From positions 68,087 to 132,086 of the forward strand of contig CAZHED010000011.1 of the NCBI GenBank assembly GCA_964531095.1: a stretch of DNA of 64,000 bases. Direction: 5' to 3'. The notes beneath the pieces are model-generated. The model searched no databases, was not told the origin of the DNA, and saw only the letters and a list, made by a program, of their open reading frames with translations. Both the position numbers and the translations under genes were made by a program. Positions 44,674 through 53,563 of the stretch are shown here, piece after piece; position 1 is the first letter of the stretch, and each line of letters opens with the position of its first letter. The DNA comes from Palsa-1150 sp964531095 (GTDB lineage Bacteria > Myxococcota_A > Polyangia > Polyangiales > Polyangiaceae).

Positions 44674-46263
44674 ATGACCAGCGAAGCGACAACTGCGACG
44701 ACAACGGCAAAGCCGGCCCTCTGGACGCCGGGGGATTGGAACGCCTACTTCGGGTTCGGAACGAACATCCTCGTCAACCTCCTCACGTTGACCGGCCTGT
44801 TGCGTTTTGTTCTCAAGATGCCCGACTCGCTCGTCTTCGGGCGAATCCTTCCGGCGACCGGCTTGATGATGTGTCTCAGTACGATGTACTACGCGTGGCT
44901 CGCTTATCGGCTGGCCAAGCGCACCGGACGGACCGACGTCTGCGCCTTGCCGTCGGGCATCAGCGTGCCGCACATGTTCATCGTGACTTTCGTCATCATG
45001 CTTCCCATCGCCTTGAAGACCGGCGATCCGGTGAAGGGGTGGGAAGCCGGGCTCACGTGGGTGTTCATCCAGAGCTTCGTGCTCATGGCGGGCGGGTTCA
45101 TCGCCCCGCTCATTCGAAAAGTCACTCCCAAGGCGGCGCTTCTCGGCACCCTGGCGGGCGTTTCGGTCACGTTTATCTCGATGCGACCGGCGCTCGACAT
45201 GTTCTCGACTCCGTTCGTGGCCCTTCCTTGCTTCGCTATCATTCTTGCGAGTTGGTTCGGCGGGGTGCGCTACTTCCGAGGAACCCCTGCCGGCTTGGTG
45301 GCCATCGCAGTCGGAACGATCATTGCCTGGACCTTCGGCGTCATGAAGCCCGGCAACCTCACGGACGCGCTATCCAGCTTTCACGTGGCCGTGCCCACGC
45401 CCGCCGTGAGTCACGTGTTCGGGGGGTTTCAGTTTCTCGGCGTCATTCTGGTCACTGCCATCCCGTTCGGGATTTACGACCTCGTCGAGGCGATGGACAA
45501 TGTCGTGAGTGCCGGCGCCGCGGGCGATGAGTACCCGACCACTCGCGTTTTGACCGCAGACGGCGTGGTCAGCTTGATCGGATGCTTGATGGGCAATCCG
45601 TTCATCAATGCGGTCTACATCGGCCACCCGGGCTGGAAGGCGATGGGCGGGCGAATTGGTTACTCCGCCGCGACGGGGCTGACTGTGATCATCCTCTCAT
45701 GGCTCGGCATCATCTCCGTGATGATGGCCATCGTGCCCGTCGTCGCCATTTCGCCCATTCTCTTGTACATCGGCATGCTCATCGGCTCGCAGGCGTTTCA
45801 AGAGTGCCCGAAGAGCCACGCGCCGGCCATTGTGCTCGCGCTCACGCCGCACCTGGCCGCGTGGGGCAAGCTGCAGATCGACAACGCCCTCGGCGCCGCC
45901 GGAACCGACGCCGCGACGGTTGGATTGGACAAGCTCGGCCAGGTCGGCGTTCTGTATAAGGGGCTGGGCGTCATGGGCGGCGGATCCATTCTGGGAGGGC
46001 TCATGCTCGGCGCGATTGGCGTGTTCATCATCGAGCGCCAATTCGTCAAGGCCGCCACGTTCGCGCTGGTCGGGGCAGGCCTCACGTTCTTCGGGTTCAT
46101 GCACGGCGAAGCGATCGGGGTAGGTCAGACGCCCCTGGTTGCGGTCAGCTACCTTGCAGTGGCGGGCATTCTCGTCGCTTGCGGCAAGTTCGCGCGGACA
46201 TCGAGCGATTCGGTTCCGGTGACCGCGCTCGAGCACCACGGCGCCCTCGAACCCGGCGAGTGA
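44674..46263 (+). CDS. NCS2-family nucleobase/xanthine-uracil type permease
   Basis: 529 aa with about 12-14 hydrophobic segments. NCS2 features include the N-terminal FGFGTNILVNLLTLTGLL, the half-helix segment ALPSGISVPHMFIV and, in the second half, VTAIPFGIYDLVEAMDNV, NPFINAVYIGHPGWKAMGGR and GYSAATG. Proton- or sodium-coupled uptake of a purine, pyrimidine or a related N-heterocycle. Its position after two cysteine hydrolases suggests it imports their substrate or a precursor such as a triazine or ureide; this is inference. Ends 22 bp from the convergent urtE. Confidence 0.82.
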   Translation: MTSEATTATTTAKPALWTPGDWNAYFGFGTNILVNLLTLTGLLRFVLKMPDSLVFGRILPATGLMMCLSTMYYAWLAYRLAKRTGRTDVCALPSGISVPHMFIVTFVIMLPIALKTGDPVKGWEAGLTWVFIQSFVLMAGGFIAPLIRKVTPKAALLGTLAGVSVTFISMRPALDMFSTPFVALPCFAIILASWFGGVRYFRGTPAGLVAIAVGTIIAWTFGVMKPGNLTDALSSFHVAVPTPAVSHVFGGFQFLGVILVTAIPFGIYDLVEAMDNVVSAGAAGDEYPTTRVLTADGVVSLIGCLMGNPFINAVYIGHPGWKAMGGRIGYSAATGLTVIILSWLGIISVMMAIVPVVAISPILLYIGMLIGSQAFQECPKSHAPAIVLALTPHLAAWGKLQIDNALGAAGTDAATVGLDKLGQVGVLYKGLGVMGGGSILGGLMLGAIGVFIIERQFVKAATFALVGAGLTFFGFMHGEAIGVGQTPLVAVSYLAVAGILVACGKFARTSSDSVPVTALEHHGALEPGE

Positions 46264-46285
46264 CGCTTTTTTAGCGGCAGTCTGT

Positions 46286-46981
46286 TTAGACGGCGAGGTG
46301 CCGCCGGACGAGATCGTCGGAGAGATCTCCCATCGCTCCGGACGCGACGACGGCACCTCGGTCCATCAAGAAGAACCGCTCCGCGACGCGACGTGCAAAC
46401 GGCAACTTCTGCTCCACGAGGAGCACGGCGACCTTCTCCTCGGAATAGAGGCGCCGGATGACGTCGCCGAGCTCGTGAACGATGCTCGGCTGGATGCCTT
46501 CCGTTGGCTCGTCCAATAGAACGCACTTGGGCTGGATGGTGAGCGCACGCGCGATCGCGAGCTGCTGTTGCTGGCCCCCGGACAGGTCGCCGCCGCGGCG
46601 CCGCATCATTGTCCGAAGCACCGGGAAGAGCCGGAACACCAGGTCCGGGATCTCACGGTTCGCGCCCCTGTGGGCGAGCGTCCCCACGCGAAGGTTGTCC
46701 TGCACAGTGAGCTCGGGAAAAATCTCGCGCCCCTGGGGGACGTAGCCGATTCCGACCCGTGCCCGCTCGCTCACGTCGGCGCCCACGAGCTCGCGCTCCC
46801 CGAAGCGCACGCTCCCCGAACGAACGGGAACCAGGCCCATGATCGCCCGCAGGAGTGTCGTCTTTCCGACCCCGTTGCGCCCCATGATGCAGGTGCACGA
46901 CCCTTCGGGAACGCTCAACGAGGCGCCACGAAGGGTGTGGCTACCACCGTAGTACTGTTGAACTTCTCTGGCTTCGAGCAC
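46286..46981 (-). CDS. urtE: Urea ABC transporter ATP-binding protein UrtE
   Basis: 231 aa. Walker A GRNGVGKTT, signature LSGGQQQQLAIARAL, Walker B CVLLDEPTEGIQPS and the switch His region VLLVEQKL. The N-terminus VLEAREVQQYYGGSHTLRG is typical of UrtE/LivF. GTG 46981 lies 2 bp after the urtD stop with GGGAG in front. It energises urea import together with UrtD. Last gene of the ure-urt unit; converges on the permease gene. Confidence 0.93.
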   Translation of the reverse strand: MLEAREVQQYYGGSHTLRGASLSVPEGSCTCIMGRNGVGKTTLLRAIMGLVPVRSGSVRFGERELVGADVSERARVGIGYVPQGREIFPELTVQDNLRVGTLAHRGANREIPDLVFRLFPVLRTMMRRRGGDLSGGQQQQLAIARALTIQPKCVLLDEPTEGIQPSIVHELGDVIRRLYSEEKVAVLLVEQKLPFARRVAERFFLMDRGAVVASGAMGDLSDDLVRRHLAV

Positions 46982-46983
46982 GG

Positions 46984-47718
46984 TCAGGCTCCCAGGTAGA
47001 CTTCGACCACGCGGGGATCGTTCTGCACGTCGCGCATTGTCCCCTCGGCGAGAACGCTCCCTTCGTGAAGCACCGTCACGGTCCGGGCGATACTCCGGAC
47101 GAAGTCCATGTCGTGCTCGACGACCACGATCGTGTGCATGCCGGCCAGCGATGCGAGAATCTGCTCGGTCCGTTCGATTTCGTGCTGCGTCATCCCGGCG
47201 ACGGGCTCGTCGACGAGCAGCAGCTTCGGACGCTGCACCAGAAGCATCCCTATCTCCAGCCACTGCTTTTGCCCGTGCGACAGCAGCCCTGCGGGTCGAT
47301 CGCGCTGCTCGGCCAGACCGATCAGCTCGAGCGTCTGCTCGATGGATCGGAGATCACTGGGCGAAAGACGCGCGAAGAGCGCGCGCATCACCCCCTTTTT
47401 TCCGTGGGTAGTCAGCTCCAAGTTCTCGAACACCGTGTGCCCAGGGAACACGGTGGGCCGCTGAAACTTGCGCCCGATTCCGAGGCGGGCGATCGCGTGC
47501 TCCGTGAGCCGCGTGATGTCCCGCCCGGCAAAGCGGACCGTCCCCGTATCGGGGCGGCTCTTTCCCGTGATGACGTCCATGAGCGTCGTTTTCCCGGCCC
47601 CGTTCGGACCTACGATGCACCGAAGCTCGCCCATCTCGAGCGATAACGTCAAATCGTTCAAAGCGCGGAAGCCGTCGAAGCGAACGGTGACTCCCTGGAC
47701 CTCGAGGACGGGGCTCAC
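46984..47718 (-). CDS. urtD: Urea ABC transporter ATP-binding protein UrtD
   Basis: 244 aa. Walker A GPNGAGKTT, the signature LSHGQKQWLEIGM (the SHGQ form is characteristic of UrtD), Walker B LLLVDEPVAGMT and VVVEHDMDF. GTG at 47718 overlaps the urtC stop by 4 bp (GTGA), so longer upstream frames are not the start. Pairs with UrtE below the UrtB/UrtC channel. Confidence 0.94.
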   Translation of the reverse strand: MSPVLEVQGVTVRFDGFRALNDLTLSLEMGELRCIVGPNGAGKTTLMDVITGKSRPDTGTVRFAGRDITRLTEHAIARLGIGRKFQRPTVFPGHTVFENLELTTHGKKGVMRALFARLSPSDLRSIEQTLELIGLAEQRDRPAGLLSHGQKQWLEIGMLLVQRPKLLLVDEPVAGMTQHEIERTEQILASLAGMHTIVVVEHDMDFVRSIARTVTVLHEGSVLAEGTMRDVQNDPRVVEVYLGA

Positions 47719-48914
47719 GGCCGGGTCTCCTCGCTGACGGACACCGCCGGCACGGCCGGAGCCGCGGGTGCTCGTTTCGCGGTGAAGCCGCGCGCGATAC
47801 CCCCAAACGCGGCCCGCAAGCGTGGGTGCCCGGCGAAGGCCCGAATGATCCCACCCGGCAAGAGCAGGGTCACGCCGACGAAAAGCGCACCCAGGACGTA
47901 GAGCCACGCGGTCGGAAAGGCGGCGGTGAGCCAGCTCTTGCCGCCGTTGACCAAGAGCGCGCCGAGCATCGCCCCTGCGAGAGTTCCGCGCCCTCCGACG
48001 GCCACCCAGATCGCGATCTCGACGGAGCTCGACGGCTGCATTTCGCTCGGATTGATGATTCCGACCTGCGGGACGTAAAGTGCGCCGGCGAACCCGCAGA
48101 GCACGGCGGAGAGTGTCCAGGCGAAGAGCTTGTAGGCGACCGGGTCGTACCCGCAGAACCTCACTTTTGCTTCGACGTCGCGCATCGCAGTGATGACGCG
48201 TCCCGCACGGGATCGCACCACCGCACGGCAGACCGCGTAGGCGAGCCCCAGCCCGATGCCGCTTGCCGCGCAAAGGGCGGCCTTCGTCGCCGGCTCCCGC
48301 AGCGAGAACCCGAGAATGCGCTTGAAGTCCGTGAGCCCGTTGTTGCCGCCGAAACCCGTCGCGTTGCGGAAGAACAGGAGCATCGCGGCATAGGTGAGTG
48401 CCTGCGTGACAATCGAGAAATAGACACCGCTGATTCGCGATCGGAACGCAAAGAAGCCGAAGACGTAAGCGACGATGGCCGGAACGAAGAGCGCCATGAC
48501 GGCGGCGAACCAGAAGTGATCGAATCCACGCCAGTACCAGGGGAGCTCCTTCCAATCGAGAAAGACCATGAAGTCCGGCAACGTGCTGCGATACATCCCC
48601 TCCGTTCCGATGTTGCGCATCAGGTACATGCCCATCGCGTAGCCCCCGAGGGCGAAGAAGAGGCCGTGGCAGAGGCTGAGAATCCCCGCGTATCCCCACG
48701 CGAGGTCGAGCGCGACCGCCACGATCGCGTAGCACGTGATCTTGCCAATCAGCGCGACCAGGAACTCCGGAACGTGAAGCGCGCTCGTCTCGGCCGGCAG
48801 AACGTTCAGGAGGGGCACCGCGACGCCGACCACCGCGCACACGAGGGCGACGAGCCCGGTCTCCCATCCGCCCCCGCGGGGTCTGCGAAGGAGCGGGAGC
48901 TTCGATGGGCTCAC
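47715..48914 (-). CDS. urtC: Urea ABC transporter permease UrtC
   Basis: 399 aa, about nine to ten transmembrane helices. The LivM-like pattern GYAGILSLCHGLFFALGGYAMGMYLMR and the EAA-like loop region VITAMRDVEAKVRFCGYDPVAYKLFAW are visible; the insert DFMVFLDWKELPWYW is typical of UrtC. GTG 48914 overlaps the urtB stop by 4 bp. The C-terminus carries an Ala/Pro-rich tail. Confidence 0.93.
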   Translation of the reverse strand: MSPSKLPLLRRPRGGGWETGLVALVCAVVGVAVPLLNVLPAETSALHVPEFLVALIGKITCYAIVAVALDLAWGYAGILSLCHGLFFALGGYAMGMYLMRNIGTEGMYRSTLPDFMVFLDWKELPWYWRGFDHFWFAAVMALFVPAIVAYVFGFFAFRSRISGVYFSIVTQALTYAAMLLFFRNATGFGGNNGLTDFKRILGFSLREPATKAALCAASGIGLGLAYAVCRAVVRSRAGRVITAMRDVEAKVRFCGYDPVAYKLFAWTLSAVLCGFAGALYVPQVGIINPSEMQPSSSVEIAIWVAVGGRGTLAGAMLGALLVNGGKSWLTAAFPTAWLYVLGALFVGVTLLLPGGIIRAFAGHPRLRAAFGGIARGFTAKRAPAAPAVPAVSVSEETRP

Positions 48915-50527
48915 GTGCCCTCGGCGGCTCGCCCGCGCGGCGCGAATAGACCTTGCGGGCGCTTCTGGATGATGAGGACCACCAGGAGCAAGACGACGAT
49001 CTTGCCCAGCACCGCGCCGGCCACCGGCTCGAGCACTTTGTTCAGGACCCCGAGCGCGAACGCGGCGAAGACGCAGCCGACGAGCTTGCCCACTCCGCCG
49101 AGGACGACGACCAAGAAGGAGTCGACGATGTAGCTTTGCCCGAGCTCCGGCCCCACGTTGCCGAGCTGCGCGAGCGCCACACCCCCCAGCCCGCCGACGC
49201 CCGAGCCCAGAGCGAACGTCCACGTGTCCACGCGCCTCGTGGCGATGCCCATGCACGCCGCCATCGGGCGATTCTGCGTCACCGCGCGGACGACCAGTCC
49301 GAGGGACGTTCCACGAAGCATGTATGCGACGAAGGTCACGACGGCGATCGCGAAGAGAACCACGGCCATTCGGTTGTATGGGATGACTACGTCTTCGAAG
49401 AGCTCCGCGCCGCCCGCGAGCCAGGGCGGGTTCGCGACGGCGACGTTCTGGGCGCCGAAGATCGACCGCACCGACTGGATGAGAAGCAGACTCAGACCAT
49501 AGGTCGCGAGGAGCGTCTCGAGCGGCCGCCCATACAAGAAGCGGACGACGGTGCGCTCCAGCACCGCGCCGACTGCCATGCACGTGACCAGCGCCACGGG
49601 AATTGCCGCCAGGAGATAGAGCGACTCGTGACGGGCGAAGTGCTCGTGGAAGAAAGTTTGCGTCACGAACGTCGCATAGGCCCCAAGCATCAGCATCTCG
49701 CCGTGGGCCATGTTGATCACGCGCATCAGGCCGAACGTGATCGCCAGACCGAGCGCCGAAAGGAGCAGAATGCTGCCGGTGCTCAGGCCGTAGATGAGAT
49801 CGGCTGTGTGGTCCACGAAGAACTGCTTCCGAGCGAGGGCTCGGAGCGCATGCTGGGCGGCGCTCCGCACACCGGCGTCCGATTCGCCGCCCATCGCTTC
49901 GAGCTTCGTGCGGAAGCGCGTCGACCCGGAGGCCTCAATCGCCGCTATCGCCCCGAGGCGCCGATGCGGATCGTCGCTCGCGAGGTCGAGCTCGGCGAGT
50001 GTTGACACGAGCGCTCTGCGAACGACTTGAACCTTTTCGCGGGAGAGCGCGTCGCGCAGCGCAGGAACGTCTTCTTCGTTCGAGCGGTCCGCGAGCGTTT
50101 CGACCGCCGCGAGGCGCGTCTTCTGATCTGGTGATTGGAGATCGAGTCTTGCGATGAGCGGCTCGAGAACCCGCCGGACCTCGTTGTCCATCGTCGGCTC
50201 GCGGGTCGGGTCCGCACCGGGTGATGCCCCGGTTATGGCGTCCCGAAGCACGCCCGTCGAATCGCGCACGTAGGCGCGCCCCCCCTCGGTCACGGCCAGG
50301 TTGCCGTCGCGAAGCGCATCGAGGACGAGGAGCGCTCGGCTGTCACCGACCGCTGCGACGGCTCGGACCGCGCGCGCGACGTCGTCGCCCGCCGGCTGCG
50401 AGAGACCCCGTACCGCCGACTCCAGATCACCCGCGTCGGCGAGGCTTGCGCGGGCCGCCAGGAGAACGGCGACCGCGGCCAGGGTGGCCCAGAGTCGGAA
50501 CGGTGCTGCACGAGGTCTTCTCGCCAT
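48911..50527 (-). CDS. urtB: Urea ABC transporter permease UrtB with periplasmic N-domain
   Basis: 538 aa. A signal sequence (LWATLAAVAVLLAARASLA) and about 220 residues of charged, HEAT-like helical sequence (LESAVRGLSQ, RLAAVETLADR, RRALVSTLAEL) precede the LivH-type membrane domain starting at LIYGLSTGSILLLSALGLAITFGLMR. This long N-terminal domain is a known feature of UrtB, absent from LivH. Ribosome binding site GGAG lies just ahead of ATG 50527. It forms the channel with UrtC. Confidence 0.93.
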   Translation of the reverse strand: MARRPRAAPFRLWATLAAVAVLLAARASLADAGDLESAVRGLSQPAGDDVARAVRAVAAVGDSRALLVLDALRDGNLAVTEGGRAYVRDSTGVLRDAITGASPGADPTREPTMDNEVRRVLEPLIARLDLQSPDQKTRLAAVETLADRSNEEDVPALRDALSREKVQVVRRALVSTLAELDLASDDPHRRLGAIAAIEASGSTRFRTKLEAMGGESDAGVRSAAQHALRALARKQFFVDHTADLIYGLSTGSILLLSALGLAITFGLMRVINMAHGEMLMLGAYATFVTQTFFHEHFARHESLYLLAAIPVALVTCMAVGAVLERTVVRFLYGRPLETLLATYGLSLLLIQSVRSIFGAQNVAVANPPWLAGGAELFEDVVIPYNRMAVVLFAIAVVTFVAYMLRGTSLGLVVRAVTQNRPMAACMGIATRRVDTWTFALGSGVGGLGGVALAQLGNVGPELGQSYIVDSFLVVVLGGVGKLVGCVFAAFALGVLNKVLEPVAGAVLGKIVVLLLVVLIIQKRPQGLFAPRGRAAEGT

Positions 50528-50567
50528 CTTCTTCTCTCCGAGTGCCGCCGTCCACAGCGGCTCGCGC

Positions 50568-51983
50568 TCAGCGATGTGCCATGGCGACGGAGCCCCCGAA
50601 CTTCGGTTCGGTGCAATTGCCGCACACCCAGGGGTAGGTCCAATCGGCGACTTTTTTCGCGCTCTCCGGGATGAACGGGCTCCATGCCTGCGCCCGAATC
50701 GTTCCCTCGGGAGATTTCCACACAATCTGGAACTGGCCGTTGGCCTGGACCTCGCCGATGAGAACCGGCTTGTGCAGGTGGTGGTTCTTCGCGTCGAGGG
50801 AGATGTCGTACCCCGAAGGCGAGCGGAAGGTCTGGTAGCCGAGCGCCTGCCGGACAGCATCCACGTTCGTCGTGCCGGCCTGCGCCACCGCTTGGGCCCA
50901 CATGTGAAGGCCGATGTACGTCGCCTCCATCGGGTCGTTGGTCACGCGCTTGTCGCCATCGGGCAAGTTGTGCGCAGCGACGTAGCTCTTCCACTCGGCG
51001 ATGAACGCTTTGTTCTCGGGCGTATCGATCGACATGAAGTAGTTCCAAGCAGCCAGGTGACCGACCAGGGGCTTCGCATCGATCCCGCGAAGCTCCTCCT
51101 CGCCGACCGAGAACGCGACGACTGGAATGTCCGTCGCTTTCAAGCCTTGATTCGCGAGCTCCTTGTAGAAGGGAACGTTGGAGTCCCCGTTGATCGTCGA
51201 GATGACGGCGGTGCGCTTGCCCGAGGCGAACTTTTTGACGTCGGCAACGATCGTCTGGTAATCGCTATGCCCGAATGGCGTGTATTCTTCTTTGATGTTC
51301 TCGTCGGCAATACCCTTCGCGTGCAGGAAGTAGCGAAGAATCTTGTTGGTCGTCCGCGGGTAGACGTAGTCCGTGCCGAGCAGGACGAAGCGCTTGGCGC
51401 CACCGCCCTTGTCGCTCATCAAGTATTCGACCGCAGGGATGGCTTGCTGATTGGGCGCGGCACCCGTGTAGAACACGTTGTATGAGGACTCTTCCCCTTC
51501 GTATTGGACCGGGTAAAACAGCAAGCCATTGAGCTCTTCGAAGACTGGCAAAACCGACTTGCGCGAAACGGATGTCCAGCAACCGAACACCGCCGCGACC
51601 TTGTCTTTCTGGAGTAAGTCCCGGGCCTTCTCCGCGAACAGCGGCCAGTTCGACGCCGGATCGACGATCACCGGTTCGATCTTCCGCCCGAGCACACCGC
51701 CCTTCGCGTTGATCTCTTCGATCGTCATGAGGGCGACGTCCTTCAGCGACGTCTCGCTGATCGCCATCGTCCCGGACAGCGAGTGCAGGATGCCGACTTT
51801 GATGGGGGCCCCCGGGGCCTCGGCCGGTGCAGGGGCGGGCGCGGCCGCCTGGGTCGCGGAGCTCGAATCGGCGGGCTTGGCCTGCTCCACCGGCTTCGCT
51901 TCTTCTTTGCAGCCTGCTGAGGCGATCTGGCACGCCGCAGCGGCCGCGACCAACCAATTTCGCCCGAGAAGCGAACATTTCAT
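50568..51983 (-). CDS. urtA: Urea-binding periplasmic lipoprotein UrtA
   Basis: 471 aa. Signal peptide with a lipobox-like SAGC (Cys25), an Ala/Pro linker, then a type I periplasmic binding fold: IKVGILHSLSGTMAISE, VFGCWTSVSRKSVLPVFEE, YPVQYEGEESSYNVFYTG, and FSVGEEELRGID. The segment GCWTSVSRK and YEGEE are UrtA signatures. A conserved C-terminal Cys pair (WVCGNCTEP) is present. GGAGAC precedes the ATG. An 89-bp gap separates it from ureG; a weak inverted repeat (CTCCC...GGGAG, 52037-52060) lies there. Confidence 0.94.
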   Translation of the reverse strand: MKCSLLGRNWLVAAAAACQIASAGCKEEAKPVEQAKPADSSSATQAAAPAPAPAEAPGAPIKVGILHSLSGTMAISETSLKDVALMTIEEINAKGGVLGRKIEPVIVDPASNWPLFAEKARDLLQKDKVAAVFGCWTSVSRKSVLPVFEELNGLLFYPVQYEGEESSYNVFYTGAAPNQQAIPAVEYLMSDKGGGAKRFVLLGTDYVYPRTTNKILRYFLHAKGIADENIKEEYTPFGHSDYQTIVADVKKFASGKRTAVISTINGDSNVPFYKELANQGLKATDIPVVAFSVGEEELRGIDAKPLVGHLAAWNYFMSIDTPENKAFIAEWKSYVAAHNLPDGDKRVTNDPMEATYIGLHMWAQAVAQAGTTNVDAVRQALGYQTFRSPSGYDISLDAKNHHLHKPVLIGEVQANGQFQIVWKSPEGTIRAQAWSPFIPESAKKVADWTYPWVCGNCTEPKFGGSVAMAHR

Positions 51984-52072
51984 AGGTGTCTCCTTGTCCG
52001 AACGGGCCCGTCGACGATCGACAGACGACCGGTACGCTCCCATGCCGGTGTTTCCGGGAGTTGTCGGCGCGA

Positions 52073-52855
52073 TTAAATTTCGTGTGCCAGGCGGCCGGCG
52101 GCGGCGGACAGAACGCTATCTATGATTGTGTCGACGCCGACACCGCTCTTCGCCTGCGCGAAGACGAACGGGCCGGCGCCGCGCATCGCGCGCGCGTCTC
52201 GTGCCATGATTTCGAGGTTCGCTCCGACATGCTCCGCGAGATCCGTTTTATTGATGACGAGCAGATCCGACTGCGTAATCCCCGGACCTCCCTTGCGTGG
52301 CACCTTGTCGCCACCCGCAACGTCGATGACGTAGATCGTGTAGTCCGCGAGCTCTCGACTGAATTGCGCGGCCAGGTTGTCGCCTCCACTCTCGACGAAG
52401 AGCAACGTCGGTCGCACTTCGTCCATCAGCCGCTCGAGCGCGTCGAGGTTGTGGCTGATGTCCTCGCGAATCGCAGCGTGGGGGCAGCCGCCGGTCTCGA
52501 CGGCGCGGATGCGCTCGGGCGCGAGCGCCTGGTTGCGATGCAAGAACTCGGCGTCCTCGCGCGTGAAGATGTCGTTGGTCACGACGCCGAGGCTGACCCG
52601 ATCCCTCAGCGCCCGGCAGATCGCGAGAACGAGAGCCGTCTTCCCGCTGCCGACTGGACCGCCGATTCCGACGGTGAACGCCCGCTGCCCGTAATCGCGC
52701 GCGCGCAGCGGGTCTCGGTCACGGAAGCGTCCGGGGTGCGCCCAGTGCTCGTGGCGATGCTCGTCTCCATGTTCGTGAGCGCTGCCGTCGTGCCGATGTT
52801 CGTCGTGGTCGTGAGCGCTGCCGTCGTGTCGATGTTCGTCGTGGTCGTGAGCCAT
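52073..52855 (-). CDS. ureG: Urease accessory GTPase UreG with His-rich N-terminus
   Basis: 260 aa. The SIMIBI GTPase has P-loop GGPVGSGKT, the metal-binding ETGGCPHAAIRED (CPH motif), FVESGGDNLAA and the NKTD specificity motif. The first 43 residues are a His/Asp-rich stretch with HDEHRHDGSA repeated in tandem, absent from most bacterial UreG proteins but like the tails on some UreE/HypB proteins. It delivers nickel and GTP energy to apo-urease with UreF and UreD. No ureE was found in the window, so this tail may store or deliver nickel. Confidence 0.94.
   Translation of the reverse strand: MAHDHDEHRHDGSAHDHDEHRHDGSAHEHGDEHRHEHWAHPGRFRDRDPLRARDYGQRAFTVGIGGPVGSGKTALVLAICRALRDRVSLGVVTNDIFTREDAEFLHRNQALAPERIRAVETGGCPHAAIREDISHNLDALERLMDEVRPTLLFVESGGDNLAAQFSRELADYTIYVIDVAGGDKVPRKGGPGITQSDLLVINKTDLAEHVGANLEIMARDARAMRGAGPFVFAQAKSGVGVDTIIDSVLSAAAGRLAHEI
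52775..52846. repeat. 36-bp direct repeat in the ureG 5' region
   Basis: Two adjacent 36-bp copies (52775-52810 and 52811-52846) differ at one base. They encode the duplicated His/Asp-rich 12-residue segment of UreG and appear to be a recent in-frame tandem duplication that can expand or shrink. Confidence 0.85.
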
Positions 52856-52866
52856 GGCCTGTTTTC

Positions 52867-53538
52867 TCAGCTTTGAAAGAGCCTCGCGTACAAGCGGTCG
52901 TGCGTCGCTCCGAAAAGATCGAGGAGAGGCGCCGAGCTCGCCGCGTCGGCCGGTCGCCGTGTCGCGCACTGCTCGAGCACGGCGTCCATCGTCGCCGCGT
53001 GGCGATTCTGCAGCCGCTGCGCTTCGTACGGGCCAACGATGCCGAGGCGGACCGCGGCCGAAGCGACGCTGCGCAGGGTGAGGTAGAGGTGCAAGGCGAG
53101 CGCCTCTCGCCGCTGGATCGCGAGCGCAGCGAGGGACGCGCCGAACACGGGCGCGAAGTGCGCCCTGATCTCCTGCGTCCGGCTCTGCGCGCCGAGCCGT
53201 GCGAGCACCGGGTGGTCGAAGACGCGGGCGCAGGTGGCGACGAACGCGCGGCCTTGCGTGCGGCTCGCGCGGTTCGCGACGTGGCTCGTGAGGAGCGCGT
53301 CGATTCGCGCGTCGAGCGCCCGGACGTCGTGGGGAGCGTCGTACGCTCCCGCGACGAACGGGAGCCACGCGGTGCCGGTGTTCCAGAGAGACACTTGGAC
53401 GTACGCGTCCAGGCGGTCGGGCGTGCTCGCTTCGCCGAGGTGCAGCGCAGCTTCGAGCCCCCCGGAGTGCGCAAACCCGCCCGTCGGAAAGGCGGAGTCG
53501 GCAATCTGAAGAATGCGCCAATGAATCGGACCAGCCAT
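52867..53538 (-). CDS. ureF: Urease accessory protein UreF
   Basis: 223 aa, all-helical. The N-terminus WRILQIADSAFPTGGFAHSGGLE is diagnostic for UreF. It bridges UreD and UreG during nickel loading of urease. The stop lies 11 bp before the ureG start and the ATG 53538 is 25 bp after the ureC stop, in one tight unit. Confidence 0.92.
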   Translation of the reverse strand: MAGPIHWRILQIADSAFPTGGFAHSGGLEAALHLGEASTPDRLDAYVQVSLWNTGTAWLPFVAGAYDAPHDVRALDARIDALLTSHVANRASRTQGRAFVATCARVFDHPVLARLGAQSRTQEIRAHFAPVFGASLAALAIQRREALALHLYLTLRSVASAAVRLGIVGPYEAQRLQNRHAATMDAVLEQCATRRPADAASSAPLLDLFGATHDRLYARLFQS

Positions 53539-53563
53539 AGGGGGGATAGAGCAATCCGAGCAA

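Noticed and set aside
46261..46285. Rho-independent terminator between the permease and urtE genes
   Set aside because: Only a 4-bp stem around a run of T; too weak to call.
46984..48867. Long upstream extensions of urtD, urtC and urtE
   Set aside because: The upstream parts are out-of-frame translations of the neighbouring urt genes; the GTGA overlaps set the starts.
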